Shown: in pieces, positions 33,463 through 46,500 of the stretch
How positions within the stretch are numbered: position 1 is the first letter of the stretch
Layout: each line of letters starts with the position of its first letter
Source of the DNA: Stratiolaelaps scimitus
Lineage: Eukaryota; Arthropoda; Arachnida; Mesostigmata; Laelapidae
Direction: 5' to 3'
Length of the DNA: 64,000 bases
NCBI GenBank assembly: GCA_019614645.1
Contig: JABWDB010000003.1
Location: 25,505,001-25,569,000 of the forward strand
Notes under the pieces: generated by a model
Database searches by the model: none
Told to the model about the DNA's origin: nothing
The model's input: the letters and a program-made list of their open reading frames with translations, nothing else
Made by a program: the position numbers and the translations under genes

Positions 33463-36028
33463 TCAATGTGGAGGAAATTACGGAGTGCGGTATGCAAGTG
33501 GCCTTCACGCTCTTAGTTAAAAATAATCTATAGAGATCATCCTTCATTGTCGGCGACGAGTTAATCGAATCTGCGCCTTCGCGGATTGTAACGTCGATGT
33601 GTTATATTATAAGTGTATAAGTAGATTACATTACAATTTCAGCATTCCCGAGCATGGTAAACAAAGTCATCCTCAAACTAGAAAACACTTAAAAAATCAA
33701 GTGTGTACATACCTTAATGTTATCACCGTGCACTTCGTCTTCTAAAACGAACAATGTGACTAACTTGAAGCGCTAGCGAAACTCGTTAAGGGTACTTCGA
33801 TGATCCGGAAGTATCGTTAACAACAGCTGTAAGTGGAACACCGGGACGAAGAACCCAGCAGTGTTTGTTCTGCACACAAAACGAAATTTTAAATATAACA
33901 AAACTGCGTCCGGTATTGTTGATATCATACACTTCACGATAATAGTTGTAGATAATTGATAGCGTAGACACTTGATTGTGATGAAGTATCTCATTACGAA
34001 GCGATTTAGTCACCGTTTTCAAAAAAGCAACCAGCCCTTGTTTCTGAACCTGCCAAGATCCTTGAATGGAAATGGCCTATTTAATTATTATATTTATTGT
34101 CGAGAGAATCCTCTTGGAATGGCGAATGTCATCAGTCACCGTTTGCTTTTTAGCTATTACCCTATTGGATGACTCATTTGGATTTGGAGCTGCTAGGTCC
34201 TGCTCTATGAACTGCTATTTACAAATTCAAACGACGGAAAGACCGGTCTAGATAGCTAGATACGTTAAACGCATTGAATAAGTCTGTACGATGACGATCC
34301 TCAAGTCTTCTTGCTGTCGAACGGCTCAGAATATGTCTGAAGCGGTTAAATCACGAATTCCAGTCGAGGTAGGCGTTCCCCCGATACGAAGCCCGAGTTG
34401 TCCCCTTCCTCAGGAATTTCAACAAGGTCTGGCCCTTGGGTAGAGGAGAGAATTGGCGTCCGAAAACAAAAGCAGAAGTTAAGTTTGAAAAAGAAAAAGG
34501 AGAGAGGAAGAGAGAGCTCGAACGAAGAACAAAATTGTCCTCTTTCATATTAATCTTTTGCTGAGAAACAGAACATTATCCTATAGGACAGTAGATAGAC
34601 AGCTGAAGCTCAGTTGCGATCAAGTGTCGAAAATATGTCTTTTTTTTACGCGTTCATTTGTATTCATCGCCTCCCAGCTGTGGTTTTATACAAGAGAAAT
34701 AATACACATACAATTTGAGGAGTATCATATCTTTGTGCAGGGAAACATGACCTCCTATGAGTTTGTAATATATTTGATCATTCAGCTCAACTCGCCTCTC
34801 CCAGCATTCACGCAGCCCCGTGTAATATTCCGCATTGCAAACATTACACGGCTGTATGTAAATCTAATGATGATAATATTAGGCAGAAGAAGAAAAATGT
34901 AATAGACTATTTTCATGCTATTTTTTTTATTGTTAATGCTTATTCGATTGTATTCTAGAAGCGTGATCTGGGCGTCTGAGAGATATAGACGATTTTACAA
35001 TTAGCACAGCGAGGGTGCCCTTTTCCTTGTCTATCCAAGGGACTCGTCTGTGTGAAAACTTTCCACTATCGCACGCTTTCGCTCACATATAATATATTGT
35101 ATGAGCAGCTATCACTGAGGCCACATGAATATGTCTCTGTGAGATATATCCAACGAAAATCTCTGCTTGTTCCTGTTGGCGAGGGCCGGTTTCCCTCTAG
35201 ACAAGGTCGACAGCTGGGATGACAGTGGGCACCACACGCAGGGCTATCGCTTGGCATCAAACCGGAAAGGACCCTCACATATAAAATAACGATGGGTCGA
35301 GCGAGATACCCACGTGTCTGTCTCATCCACTTGACCAAAGGTAAAAGAAAACCAATCTTCGCAGGCTGACAGAACCACCAGGACAGCTGGCGAAATGTCA
35401 GATGAAAGTGGGAGTGAGGTGTCGCGCTCGGAGTATAACACGTAAAGTTACGCCCTAATCACACGAACCCAGCAATCAATCGCGTATTTGTAGAGTCGAC
35501 TTAACCACCAACACGAAGGACGCAATACGAAAAGTATGCCCCTTCCATATTTCGGTTACTACATACTTAGCTAAACAAACGCTTCATAGATCGTCGACTA
35601 GGTTCTGCTTCTGCGGTGTTCAGTGTGTCAGTGCTTCCATCAAAGTAACACAGAAATCGTGGTACGTGCGGTTAGGGTAAGGCGCTCTCAAAGCAATTCT
35701 CCTTGTGGCCGTTGTACTCGTGCTGATCGATATACACTGTAAGCGGTGTACACGGTTGAATGATCGCGTAAATATTATAGGTACTGCCACCACTGCCTCA
35801 AAACCTTCCCTTGCTCGGAAGGCCACCCATTCGACATTATGTGGCTAATAACATCGCTAGTTCGTCTGGCCAACGACGATGGACGATTGGCAACCTAACG
35901 CTCGGCCCATCGGACGACACACGCCGTAATAGTTGGCGTAGTATTAGTACTAATAGTAGTGGTCGCAGCAAGGATGTTTCCCGCGGCAAGAGATAACGAC
36001 CTTGCGAGGCAAGTGTAATTTATCAGTT

Positions 36029-36048
36029 CTGCTGCTGCTGCTGCTGCT
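36029..36048. repeat. (CTG)n microsatellite
   Basis: About six to seven CTG units, followed shortly by CAGCTGCTG. Confidence 0.9.
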
Positions 36049-37362
36049 ACAGCTGCTGTTCGATGTGGCCTTATGTGGCCTAGATGGCCACACGGTCCTC
36101 CTGAGACACAGGAGGCGGGATCTATACTCCGAGACAATCCTGAAACAGAGGGATTACGAAACAGACGGATGATACGCTTGTCCAGTCGGAGAGAGGCTTC
36201 CCCTACGATGCGAACTGTGGTCAGAGTACACTGATAGACCAGCAGATATGCTTTGTGCTTGCAATACACATACGAACATGGTGATACATGTAGAACGAAA
36301 CGAGAACAGAATGACATTTAATGCCATGACTACTATGGTTTATTTCGAGGTGTTTTTCTTATTTGCTGCTGCATATCGTTTATGAAGTCACGAAGTCCAT
36401 ATCATGCATTCGAGTATAAAATGAATTCGCTTGGAGCGGGCCATTCAAGCTAATTTCGCTTGGCTCACAAATTCGCTCAACCTGTATAGCTTCTACATTG
36501 TGCTAACCCAAGCCAAATATAATACAATTTTAAGAAGACACATCTGGGATAAGGGTTCTTGTTGTCGTGCCACCTGCAGTATACGAGTAGGGATTTGGAT
36601 TAATTCGTGCTGATTTTCGTTTGCAATCACCTAGCGGCGACGCATGCTATGATACTTTCGATCACAAAAACAAAATTATTCCTCCCAGCCCTATCGAACT
36701 GTGTTGATTGTAATGCTGCAGCTTGCCTTGGACAGCGTCTAATTTCCAACAGCGTTTACAGCGTTGGCCCATGTGAAATATGTTCTTCCGAAATCAGACA
36801 ATCACATGGCGTGATCACAGGACAACATTTGCGCCTATGCTCTATGAATAGATCACCACCACATTCGTAAGTGGTCCATAGACTAGCTATAATCAAAAGC
36901 AAACCCGCGTATTTGACCAGACCTGCACCTTCCTCGAAGATTGAGCAGATTCTGAAAAGGTAGGTGTTAGTAATCTTTGTCGTTTTGCACTGCACAAAGT
37001 GTAATGGCGACCTGCAAACTTTTTACGATGAGAGCCCCGCCAGCTGCATATTGGATTGGCTAGATTTTACGTCTCCAGACCTCCGATAGCATGCACATCA
37101 TGCAGTCGATTTGTACTGCACGCGCATACATATGGCCACAGCACAAACAACAGCAACGACAATAACACCAACAACAACAACAGCTGGAAAACACTGCCTG
37201 CTACTTCCACTCAAACAGTAATAGCCATTGTAGCAGCGTCATGAAAACGTACGTATACTTGTGTGCATACAAACCTGCTTACGGAAGCTTGTTGCAGCAA
37301 AAAGCAGTCAGCCAACTAGCTCGGGCCTTGGCTGCCTTATAAGTTGTTTTCCTTCCTTGCAG

Positions 37363-37528
37363 ATAGTGCTGCTGCTGCTGAGGAGGCGGTGGCTACATAC
37401 GAGGGCAAACTCGGCACAACGTCGGTTTGGCTCTCAGCGTGCAGCGAGCAACAGCGGGAGGCAAGCTTATATTCTAGGAATTCCTGCGGTTGCTTTCGGC
37501 CCGTACTTCCCTTCAGCTTAGAAGGAAA
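37363..37528 (+). CDS. Candidate internal exon, unknown protein
   Basis: I do not recognise this product. A strong 3' splice site (TTTTCCTTCCTTGCAG, ending at 37362) is followed by a GC-rich segment open in two frames. The better frame gives an alanine/glutamate start from a short CTG run (SAAAAEEAV), then TYEGKLGTTSVWLSACSEQQRE and a cysteine-containing stretch. It runs to a possible donor AAA|GTAACG at 37528/37529, just before its TAA; a second donor-like GTAAGA lies at 37542. The other open frame is Arg/Leu-rich and less protein-like. About 50-140 bases downstream, a proline/alanine-rich GC block ends at CTCAG|GTCTGA (37677/37678) and could hold another exon. Splice use is inferred only. 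Confidence 0.3.
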
Positions 37529-37559
37529 GTAACGGGGTGACGTAAGAGCGACCGATCCT

Positions 37560-37760
37560 TCACGAGCAGGGCCGGCAACGACGACGCTACCGCCGCCGCC
37601 GCCTCCACGACCACTCCCGCCGCCTCTGCTGCTGCTGATGCCAGCTACCGCCCCCCGGGGGGGAGGGGGCAGCTCAGGTCTGAGTGAGACCCGAGTACCT
37701 ACATCTGAGATTGAGGCCCGTGGACCCCTCGTTGGCTCCTCGATCCTAGCTATCCCCCAA
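37560..37760. other. GC-rich block with CCG/CTG runs
   Basis: Contains GCCGCCGCCGCC, GCTGCTGCTG and a C-run/G-run pair near 37650-37670. It is open in two plus frames (Pro- or Ala-rich). It could be a promoter-proximal or coding segment; not decided. Confidence 0.3.
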
Positions 37761-38807
37761 ACGCCTTACGTATACCTTCGTACCTACCACGCGAGAAGGC
37801 TGCTGATACATTATAGCATTAATCAGGATCAGGCAAATTGATGACCCAACACTGAGGTTTCAGGCAAGGTCGAGCCGGATCTTCTGCTATAGCAACCTTG
37901 CCATGGGCTATCCATGCTATGCGAGCTAACGGTGTCGGTCGCTCGGTCTAGCCTGCGTGATGGCAAAGAGGCAGCGGGGGCTACAGGAGAGTATGCACGT
38001 AGCAAAAATATTGACGAGACTTCTTCCCACCATGCCGTTATGGATGTTCGATGATTATGGCTGTTTTACATCGGATGGATTTACGTGTATGAGTTGCGTC
38101 TCGTAATGCTGCGTAGACGCCTATATCTTACGACGTAAACATTGAATTCGGCCCACAAGCCTCAACAGTATACTGAGGTGTAGTAGGTGGGCCCTTACAA
38201 TTACAATGTATATTGAAAGTTCTTTAATTCGCGGAATATTGTTCCCCATAAACGCTTGCCGAGCCTCAAAAAATAGACTTCCCACTTTCTCATTTTTCGA
38301 AACGATCATCGAAACGGATTGGTGGTGTTCTCCAGAAACCGGATACCTGCTTGTTTGACAGACAAAAATGAGTATTTCACTTGACCTTATGTGTCTTCTA
38401 TATAATGCAGCGATATTTATACCATAAAGTCCGCAAAATGTCCCTTCAGACGTGTTTCTTTCACCTATCACCGTTCTACATCTCACAGACACACGATGGT
38501 TCAGCCTTGTAGGGGAACTCGGAGAGCCACAGGTTGTTTGAGCACACTCCCTCTGAAATTAAGCGTTTCTCCGCATGCGTGAGATTTCTAACCGTTAATA
38601 TCGTTATGTTGGCATTATAATTTGTGAGCCTCACTATAATAATCATAATAATAATAATAACAATGAACACTGCAAATACGTACTTAGTATTTCTATATAA
38701 TCACTCAGAGATGACCGATCATTTCCAAGCTATCGTTCAGTTATAGAGTGGTCGGGAAGTAGTGCCCGGAGAATAAGCTCATCATTTTAAAGAGACAACA
38801 ACAACAG

Positions 38808-38855
38808 CCATCAAGACTGCAAGCGACAACACCATCAAGACAGCAAGTGATTCCT
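38808..38855 (+). repeat. 24-bp tandem duplication
   Basis: CCATCAAGACTGCAAGCGAC (38808 on) is repeated with a few changes as CCATCAAGACAGCAAGTGAT from 38832. Two copies only. Confidence 0.75.
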
Positions 38856-41428
38856 GTTTGCTAAATAAAATGGGGAGAATATGAATGGTTCATAGGTAAG
38901 AGAAAAGAAAAAAGCATACAACTTTCAGTATGTCAACAGAAGCCAAACTTTCTCACGATCAAGTTGGTCGCAGATAGATAACCTCGGACGGATGGCCCAT
39001 GTGGCAAGGCTTTAAAGAGGCTTGATTATATGATATAAGTAAAATGTGAAGAGGCGTCTATATGGGCAGAACGATGTCGCGAAGCTATGAGAATCTATGA
39101 AACGGGAATCTCCGAAGATACATGCCTGTATGTTTGGTCTCGTGTAGTTAGCGTTACTTGAGGAACATATAATATCACTTTGTTCTAATAGATCGATAGG
39201 GAGCCTGCAGTCGTACTATATGTTATATCATATTTTGGATGGGTGGAGAAACACCGGTACGAAACAATGCACTTAATTCAAGGTAAGGTACATGAACAGG
39301 ATGTATCGATAAGAAGCGATACCCACAGGGTACATAATAACTCGGCTACTGATGCAATACTCAAGGTTACTTGCTGTCTTGAAGTTGATATCCTGTTAGA
39401 AGGATGCTGTAAACACTCAGCGCCTAAGTGCTGTGGTAAGCGAACTACGCCTAGATAATTTGATGGCAAGGCAGCCATATCCACATACATTTGATTCTTA
39501 CTGATTGATGTATTATAGTCTGTGGACAATTTGATCATTCGTCGATCATCTGTCTAACTAAGAGAAAATTCAATTTGTTTTCTAAGCGACGAGAATGGTT
39601 AATCCCCTCTGCCCCTTACAAATTTGACGAAGCCTAATCGATTTAGTCAACGGCGGGTAGCTACACATAAATCTAAAAAAAATCGAAATGCGGCAATGTG
39701 GCAATTTATTTGAATGATGCTTCTCCAGTAGGTGATGCTACTCATTAGTGTTGAGATGCTGGTTGCAGATACTTTAATTGAATTACACGAAATGGCTCAC
39801 AGGAAGATACGGAGGCCGCCGAGAGCTAGACAGTATTTAATAATTACCTATTCTCAACGAACGTATGGCTGCATATTATCTTGCATTTAATTATCACTCT
39901 TTAGAAATATCGCGTCTATCATTTTTACATCATTAAAAAACTTGGAACCTCACCTTACGTTAGCGTTTGGCTTAGCACAATTGCGTTTCAAGCCGTAAAA
40001 ACGCGTTGGACGGCACTTACTTTTCTGGTTGGTGTCTCGATGTGTTTGCCGCTATGCTCGGCAACGTTTGGGCTTTATAAGCGCCGTTTTTGTTTATCTA
40101 GTCTTATCCATGTTTGGGCTCATTGTAGTCCCATGTTTAAATTTTGTGTGTTAGCTCACGCTAACTGTAGCTACCACGATAACACAACTAACGTATTGCC
40201 TATCCACTGGGGCAACACATACATAGACAAACTTAACGAACAGAAAAACATAGCAGTTTACGGGAGCTCAGGGTGAACATAGCGGTTAACGGGGGAGTGA
40301 CCCCCAACGCTCAGAGGAGACACCTTCCCTGAGCGCAGTCCACATGAACCAGACGAGGATACCAGATCAGATTTGGTCGCAGGAGCAGAGGTATCTAAGT
40401 GCGTACATGGGAGCAGTATCGAAGTGTGTACCGCGAAGGCCAACAGGAAAAACTCCTGTACAAATTGACTGTAAATAAGTGCGTTTCTATTATAACAAAG
40501 AACTAATGAATTTTCGTGCCTGTACTTTCTGCTAGAGCAAAATAACATCAAGCGTGCAAAATCTTTCATGTTCCACTTATTGCTGCTATATATTTCAAAA
40601 TTAGGCTACTAATAATTCAAAATTATTCGAATTCCCTAAGGAATATAGGTTATGTTCATATTATCCGATAATTGTCCCCCAATGTTTCTTTGTTATGGAA
40701 TACAAAGCAATGCAGCTAGAGGTCTCGGCCACGTGAAATCCTGAAATGTTTCTTTTCCAAAGCTCAATCACCTTGACAAGTATTTACTATGAGTTTTAAA
40801 GTATCTTGTATGTACATATATAGCTAGCAATGCGAGTTTAACCACCATCTATGTAGGTCATCGTCTTTTCGTGTGCTGCGGAAATCAATGAGAAACACAC
40901 ATCTGTGTGTACTTCTCTAACGAGGTGACATGACAAATATTATGCAGATTCCGCCTCACTCGGATGAAATCGCGGCGGGTTGACTTGACTTTATTTCTGT
41001 ATTGTAGGTTGGGAAGTGCAACACCATACAAATGCAGCATGGAAACAAACTTCACCATAGCCACATCCCAGTAGAAAACAAGCTGAACCGCATTGGATAT
41101 TCGCAATTCGAGAATCATGTTAACACCCTCTTCGCAATTTTACACCTAAGCTTCGAAGCGTACGAGCGAGGCACATGATCACATTTCGTATCTCTATCCT
41201 TGTCGCTGTTTTGCGTTCGTTTCTTAACATTAAAGATACCTTTCATGTTAATCCTTCCCCCCTAACTGACACTTTTCTGCCTGAGCTCGTGAAAATTTCA
41301 CGGTCCAACTTGAATGAATGCACTCTAAATTAATTACACTGCGTGGGCAGCGCTCCCTCGCTGTCTTCGTTCGTCGCCGCATTTGCTGGTAATTTGTGCG
41401 AGCCCCGTTGCAAGTGTTGCAAGGCGGG

Positions 41429-41446
41429 GGCGGCGCCGGCGCCGCC
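41429..41446. repeat. 18-bp perfect GC palindrome
   Basis: GGCGGCGCCGGCGCCGCC equals its own reverse complement and contains two GGCGCC sites. A 9-bp tandem (GTTGCAAGT, GTTGCAAGG) lies just upstream. Confidence 0.85.
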
Positions 41447-42355
41447 ACTGAGAACGATACACCGATAGGCTTCCTTAACGAGGACTTCTGCTTGATGCGT
41501 AGACTATGTAATTCTATTATATTAGCATTCTGGGGAAGGTGTCAGTGTTCTCTGGACGCAACGCTCACAACGTTGGACACACATAAGGCAATCAGACACC
41601 TACAATCGCCCAATAGGTTCCGGCCGGCTACCAAAAAATAGCTAATTTACATGCGTTCGTCACGTGCAATCTGACCAAAGCATTACTGTAGACATCTCTG
41701 GGTATCCGAAGGATTACGGTGACATTCGTATTATTATTTATGATGATGATAATTTTTGAATGAGTAAAGTGGCACCTTGACATTGACATCTGGTCTCCCG
41801 TATCTGGGAGACTAACTCTACGGACATCCCGATAAATTATTCATGGAATATGAAAGGCATTTCGGTTATTAACGGTGTATTACTTATTGGTGACTGGCCC
41901 CATATAAAGACTCAACTCTTCTCAACTCTTCGTCCATGTACACATGATAATCAATATTAAAAAGTGAAATACCATATATTTCGAAAGATAAACTGAGGAA
42001 CAACCTTGAAGAGATGCAATCCACCTTTGGGCATTCACGTATCTACGCTAATTGTATTATGGCTTTATTACTATTGAGCAAAGTTATACCAATTAACCTC
42101 ACCGAATTTGAATATTAACTCAATACGAGTGATTCTGGTTGTTTCCTTCCGTTCCCTGTCTGCCTGCACTTGGTAACTATCTTAAGTATTCGTGCTCATG
42201 TGTTCAAACGATCAAAATGAGCCAACGCAGTGGTCAAATCGAAACAGGCGGTATATCTTGAATACAAACTGCAGACGCATATGAACTAGAGTAGAAGCTA
42301 CAATATAGATGTAGCTAGAAGTCGTCATATTTCGCACACACACATATAGTTGTAG

Positions 42356-42374
42356 ATATATATATATATATATA
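42356..42374. repeat. (TA)n microsatellite
   Basis: TA run of about 19 bases. Confidence 0.85.
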
Positions 42375-42493
42375 CATACATCAGAAGAGAATAAGCAAAG
42401 GTGGCCCCGACAAGTCCTCATAGTCATACCTAAAAGGTTAAGAGTTGAGGTCTCTCAGATAGGGGAACGGCTGAGGGTCAGCTCGAAAAACAA

Positions 42494-42520
42494 TTATATA
42501 TATATATATACATATATATA
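42494..42520. repeat. (TA)n microsatellite
   Basis: TA run interrupted once by CA. Confidence 0.85.
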
Positions 42521-42573
42521 CATCATATCTCACACGTCATCAGATCTCTGTGATACGTAGGATTGGATTTCAG

Positions 42574-42974
42574 TTGTTGAACGTAGCATTTCCAGCAATA
42601 GTATAATACTACGATATTTAGCTTTATCTTCTCCTAGAGATAACAGAGACAGCCCACAAAAATCCAACGTCCGCGGCAGCCAAGTTGCTAAGGCCGAGCT
42701 GCGAAATCTCATCCCTAAATTACAAGACCGCAGAAACATTCGTTCAAAATTTTTCTCAACTAAATTGCCCACTACTGACAACAAAATAGGCCTTCTCCCT
42801 ATGAGGCCACCCAAAGCTACGTCCCACCACTCTGGAATACTTGACACCAAACATAGGTGGTTGACATCTGTCGGAGAATTTCTACCAACCCTCAGTTACA
42901 CCAAGTTTGGTCTGATACACCCCAGCCGAACAATAATGGGTCCAATGAGTGAAACACACCTTGACTCTCATTGA
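42574..42974 (+). CDS. Candidate terminal exon in a doubly open region
   Basis: I do not recognise this product. The plus frame is open from 42555 to a TGA at 42972-42974 (about 139 codons). A possible acceptor (GGATTTCAG) ends at 42573. The translation is diverse and charged (for example VAKAELRNLIPKLQDRRNIR) with no low-complexity stretch. The minus strand is also open across the whole interval (42530 to about 42896), giving a leucine-rich product, so strand is uncertain. I favour the plus strand on composition only. No start codon or donor is firmly indicated. Confidence 0.22.
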
Positions 42975-43103
42975 TTTTCTCGCCGTTGAAGGTGACTGGT
43001 CAGCCTCCAAAAAGGCTATAAAGATGTTAGTCGGTCTGCGGCAGGTCTTGTTCCCGAATTGGCCCGACTGCGTCCTCCACACCCAACCTGGTTTATACGA
43101 TGT

Positions 43104-43140
43104 CGTTATTATTATTATCATCACTATCATCATCATCATC
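43104..43140. repeat. (ATT)n/(ATC)n compound microsatellite
   Basis: TTATTATTATTATC followed by ATC units. Confidence 0.9.
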
Positions 43141-43410
43141 GCCTTCAGCGCCATCGCCATAATCATAGTTATAATCTGGCATGGTTGTTTTATAGATTTC
43201 TTTGTGTTATGGTTTACAACGCTTCTCCTATCGCACCCAGGAGAGGCGAATGGCGAACTTTCGAGGTTAATATCGCTGAAGGGTGGCCATGATGCACCCC
43301 AATCATACCACCTATTCAACACCTCTGCCCCCGTCCGCGTCTTTCTTCCTCTAGGGAGCAGAGATAATGTATCTAACCATGCACAATAACGAGCGGTCCG
43401 TAATATCACA

Positions 43411-43432
43411 CATATATATATATATATATATA
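43411..43432. repeat. (TA)n microsatellite
   Basis: Perfect TA run of about 22 bases. Confidence 0.9.
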
Positions 43433-43592
43433 ATGAAGATTTGTAGTCGTCAATCAGCAAACCCCAGTGACCGAGTTGACCTGTTGAGATATGCGACCGT
43501 ACACTACCCTTAAGACTACTCGACCAAATACACCACACGTCGCTACAAATCGCTATACACAGAAACACTGAGAGCATATAAGGGATAGACAA

Positions 43593-46500
43593 TGAAAATT
43601 TGGGAACGACCTACTTTAAATAAGACTCTACATAAACGTGACTTAGTTGAATTTCAGTTACTGGGTAATTTCGCGTGACGGAGAACACTCGTCAATTTTA
43701 GATCATTTAGAGGTTCATCTCGACCTGTTAATTCTACTGTAGACATATCGATTTGCCCAACTCTCCATAAATTTACTAATAATCAAAATGTGTACTCATG
43801 GAATCAGTCCGGTAGCAAACAGCAAAAAGATGATTACAGTTATCGTCGCGCGGGATAGAAAAGGTGAGCGAGCTACGCATAGCGAGTAGCGACTGAATCA
43901 ACAAATAGCTCAAGTCAGCGACCTTCTGCGACCGAGGGTCTGTGCAGGGGTGGATGGCTGTGGTGGATGTAGTGGGGCTAGCGCTACTCACAAATGCAAA
44001 TGTGCCCTTGCCACGCGTTGCGCCCAATGGGTCAGGCTATAGGGCGCTTCATACGAAAGCATTTCTAATATGCTTCACGCTGTGGAAAAGAAGAATTCCC
44101 GACACGTCTCTGGTGGGCTGTTAAATTAAACCTGTCAGATCTGTCATCACCGCTATATTGTGCGTTCTTTTGGGCTTCGGCGGGCTGAGGACCGGGAGCA
44201 GCACTCGCACCAGCGCCGGCAAGAGCAGAGGCCGCGCCAGCCGTCAGGCTGACCGGATGGGTTCGGCCTGGGATCGGTTTTCCCGGCCCCAACGTCCCGT
44301 CTTCGCCCGCTTCTCTCCCTTTTATCTTCTTCGTATTATGCATCATTTAATGTTTTAGCTGTTCCGAAGCTGCTGAACTGATTAGAGTATCCCTATGACA
44401 GCAATCCTGATAACAATTAGATAGATGAACAATTATTCGGGGCGGCCAGATGATGATTAATGACCCTTTCTGCAGCACAATGATCCGCCAGCGCCCACCA
44501 GCGCTGCCAGCCCACCATGCTGAACTGAAGCGCCATCCTAGACGACTGAAGTTCGACGAGGGGATACGAAGCCGCACGATCACCATCAACCTCCACGACG
44601 ATTGTCCTACATGATTATACTACCCTCGCAGAGGATGGCCGACGACAACGCCATTCGAAGGGGTGGAAATATTGGAATAATAACAAACTATCGAAGGTCG
44701 ACTATGGCCAGATCGCATGGGCAGAGGCTTCATCACATTCGAATGCTTGAGCTTGCTTCATGTGCTATAGGCAGTGTAGTGAGAAGATTGCTATTGAGAC
44801 TAGGTCCTTGCTTACCTGTCTTTACGGCTTTCATGCAATAACGTTGCGCAGATTGCTCGTTGCGAATTATGGTAAGATGTACACGCGAACCGATTTGTAC
44901 TCAGCCGAATTGAAAACAATTATGTGTGCGCTAACCGACAAAATGCTGTATCTCCGACATAGAGCATATATATATTCTGACGCGTCTTATTGGTGGACGC
45001 CTTTAATTGCTGTCGACTGTATAGGTATGTCGAACTATTTTCTGACTTCGAACGTGGCCCCAGCGTAGTGAGGATAAACGTTCCTGTAGATTGTGACTGG
45101 GCTAAGGCTTTCGAAGAGGCAACCATATCAGCAAGCTACCGTGTTCTGCATCTTTCTATCTTTCGATTCTGTGTACTAGTTCCACACATATTACACAGTT
45201 CCCACAAGTCCTCCGTTGTATGTCCCTGAGCTCTATCCATATGAGAAATATGGCCAATGTGCTAGTATTGTGTGAGATTTCGACGGCGTTCCTTCTCTTA
45301 CTCAACAGCGGCTGGTTCAGTTCATCGGAAATCGGTAAAGAGGCGGTGAAGTGCCAAAGTCCTCTGATCGTGTAGCTCTTTCTCTAGTCTCGGATCAATC
45401 GTCCAATACGAAGTAGCATACACCCCAGCCCCGTCGATTCTTTGCAGTTAGAGTTGCTCGACAGCAGTGGAAAATGCTTTTCTTTCAGGAAACCATCCGA
45501 CGGTTCTTTCTTATTTTTCATTTTTGTCACACATGCATATGTTAGTTCACTGCAGATGTCAGGAGACTTTTCAAGTTGATCTCGTGCCCCGCGCCCAATG
45601 ATCCTCATACATACTCAAATGTCTATTGAGCCATGTTATATAATGCGCAAAAAGATACAGCATGAATTATTGATTAGGAGGTGTGCTATGTTATGGATAG
45701 CCGACGAAAAATAAGTTGTGCGTTTCCATATAGGCAATTGATCAAAATAGTGTCTCGGGAAGTGTTTTCGAGTTAAGTTACAACTACAACGAAGTAAACG
45801 CACATTTGAAATCGGATGATTTATTTGCCCATTTTATTGATTGATTTTTGATGCGTATATAGAGTGATATGCAAAATCCCTATATACACGCATGTGGGAC
45901 CGTCCGTGTTCATAACGAGTTATTGACGACGTCTGGGGCGTTGTCCACTTCGAGTAAGGCCATTATTTCGTTTCATGAATCGTTTTTACTCTTGCGAGAG
46001 TCTCTAAACCTCAGACGCAGGAAGCTCTTTAAATGCAGAAGTCTAATTAATGACCAAGAATCTCTGTTCGTGAGAGCAATTAGCCGCCAGAGCTAAACAG
46101 GTGCTATAGCAGACAGTATAAGCGATTTCACAATAATATACCCATCCCGTGTGAAATTATGCGGGTTCGGCGTTGCAGGCTATGGTCGGACAGAAATTAA
46201 ACACGCTTCGACCTCCGTCAGTAGTAAGAATGGCAGACTTAATGAGAATTTATTGTGAGTCCATATAACAATTCCTTCACAAGCAATATTAGCCATGATA
46301 AATATATAGTGTACAGTGTAATGTTTTGTGCAAATGTTTCACGGCTCCTACTGGACAGACTTACGGTCTGCTTGCATGGAAAATTGATAAATTTGCTCCA
46401 ATCGCTTCCGACAGCGCGGACGGCAAGCATAAAAACGCCCACTGTACCCTGCATAAAACAACGCCTCTATGAAGTTTCTTGAGCTGGCTATTGCGGCGGT

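Larger units (their letters stand above)
37842..42554. other. Unassigned non-coding stretch
   Basis: No gene supported. Contains a small 24-bp tandem duplication, a GC palindrome and TA runs, listed separately. A frame at 39243-39458 (+) is cysteine-containing and mildly protein-like but has no splice or start context. Confidence 0.4.
42882..43592 (-). other. 236-codon open frame through microsatellites, probably not a gene
   Basis: This is the second-longest open frame in the window. It reads through a TA run (Ile-Tyr repeats) and an ATG/ATT run (Met and Ile repeats), which remove stop codons without implying coding. The plus strand is open over 42949-43389. Just downstream on the minus strand a second frame continues from about 42896 to 42530. 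The pattern could be a decayed gene with one frameshift, but no family motif is visible. Confidence 0.3.
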
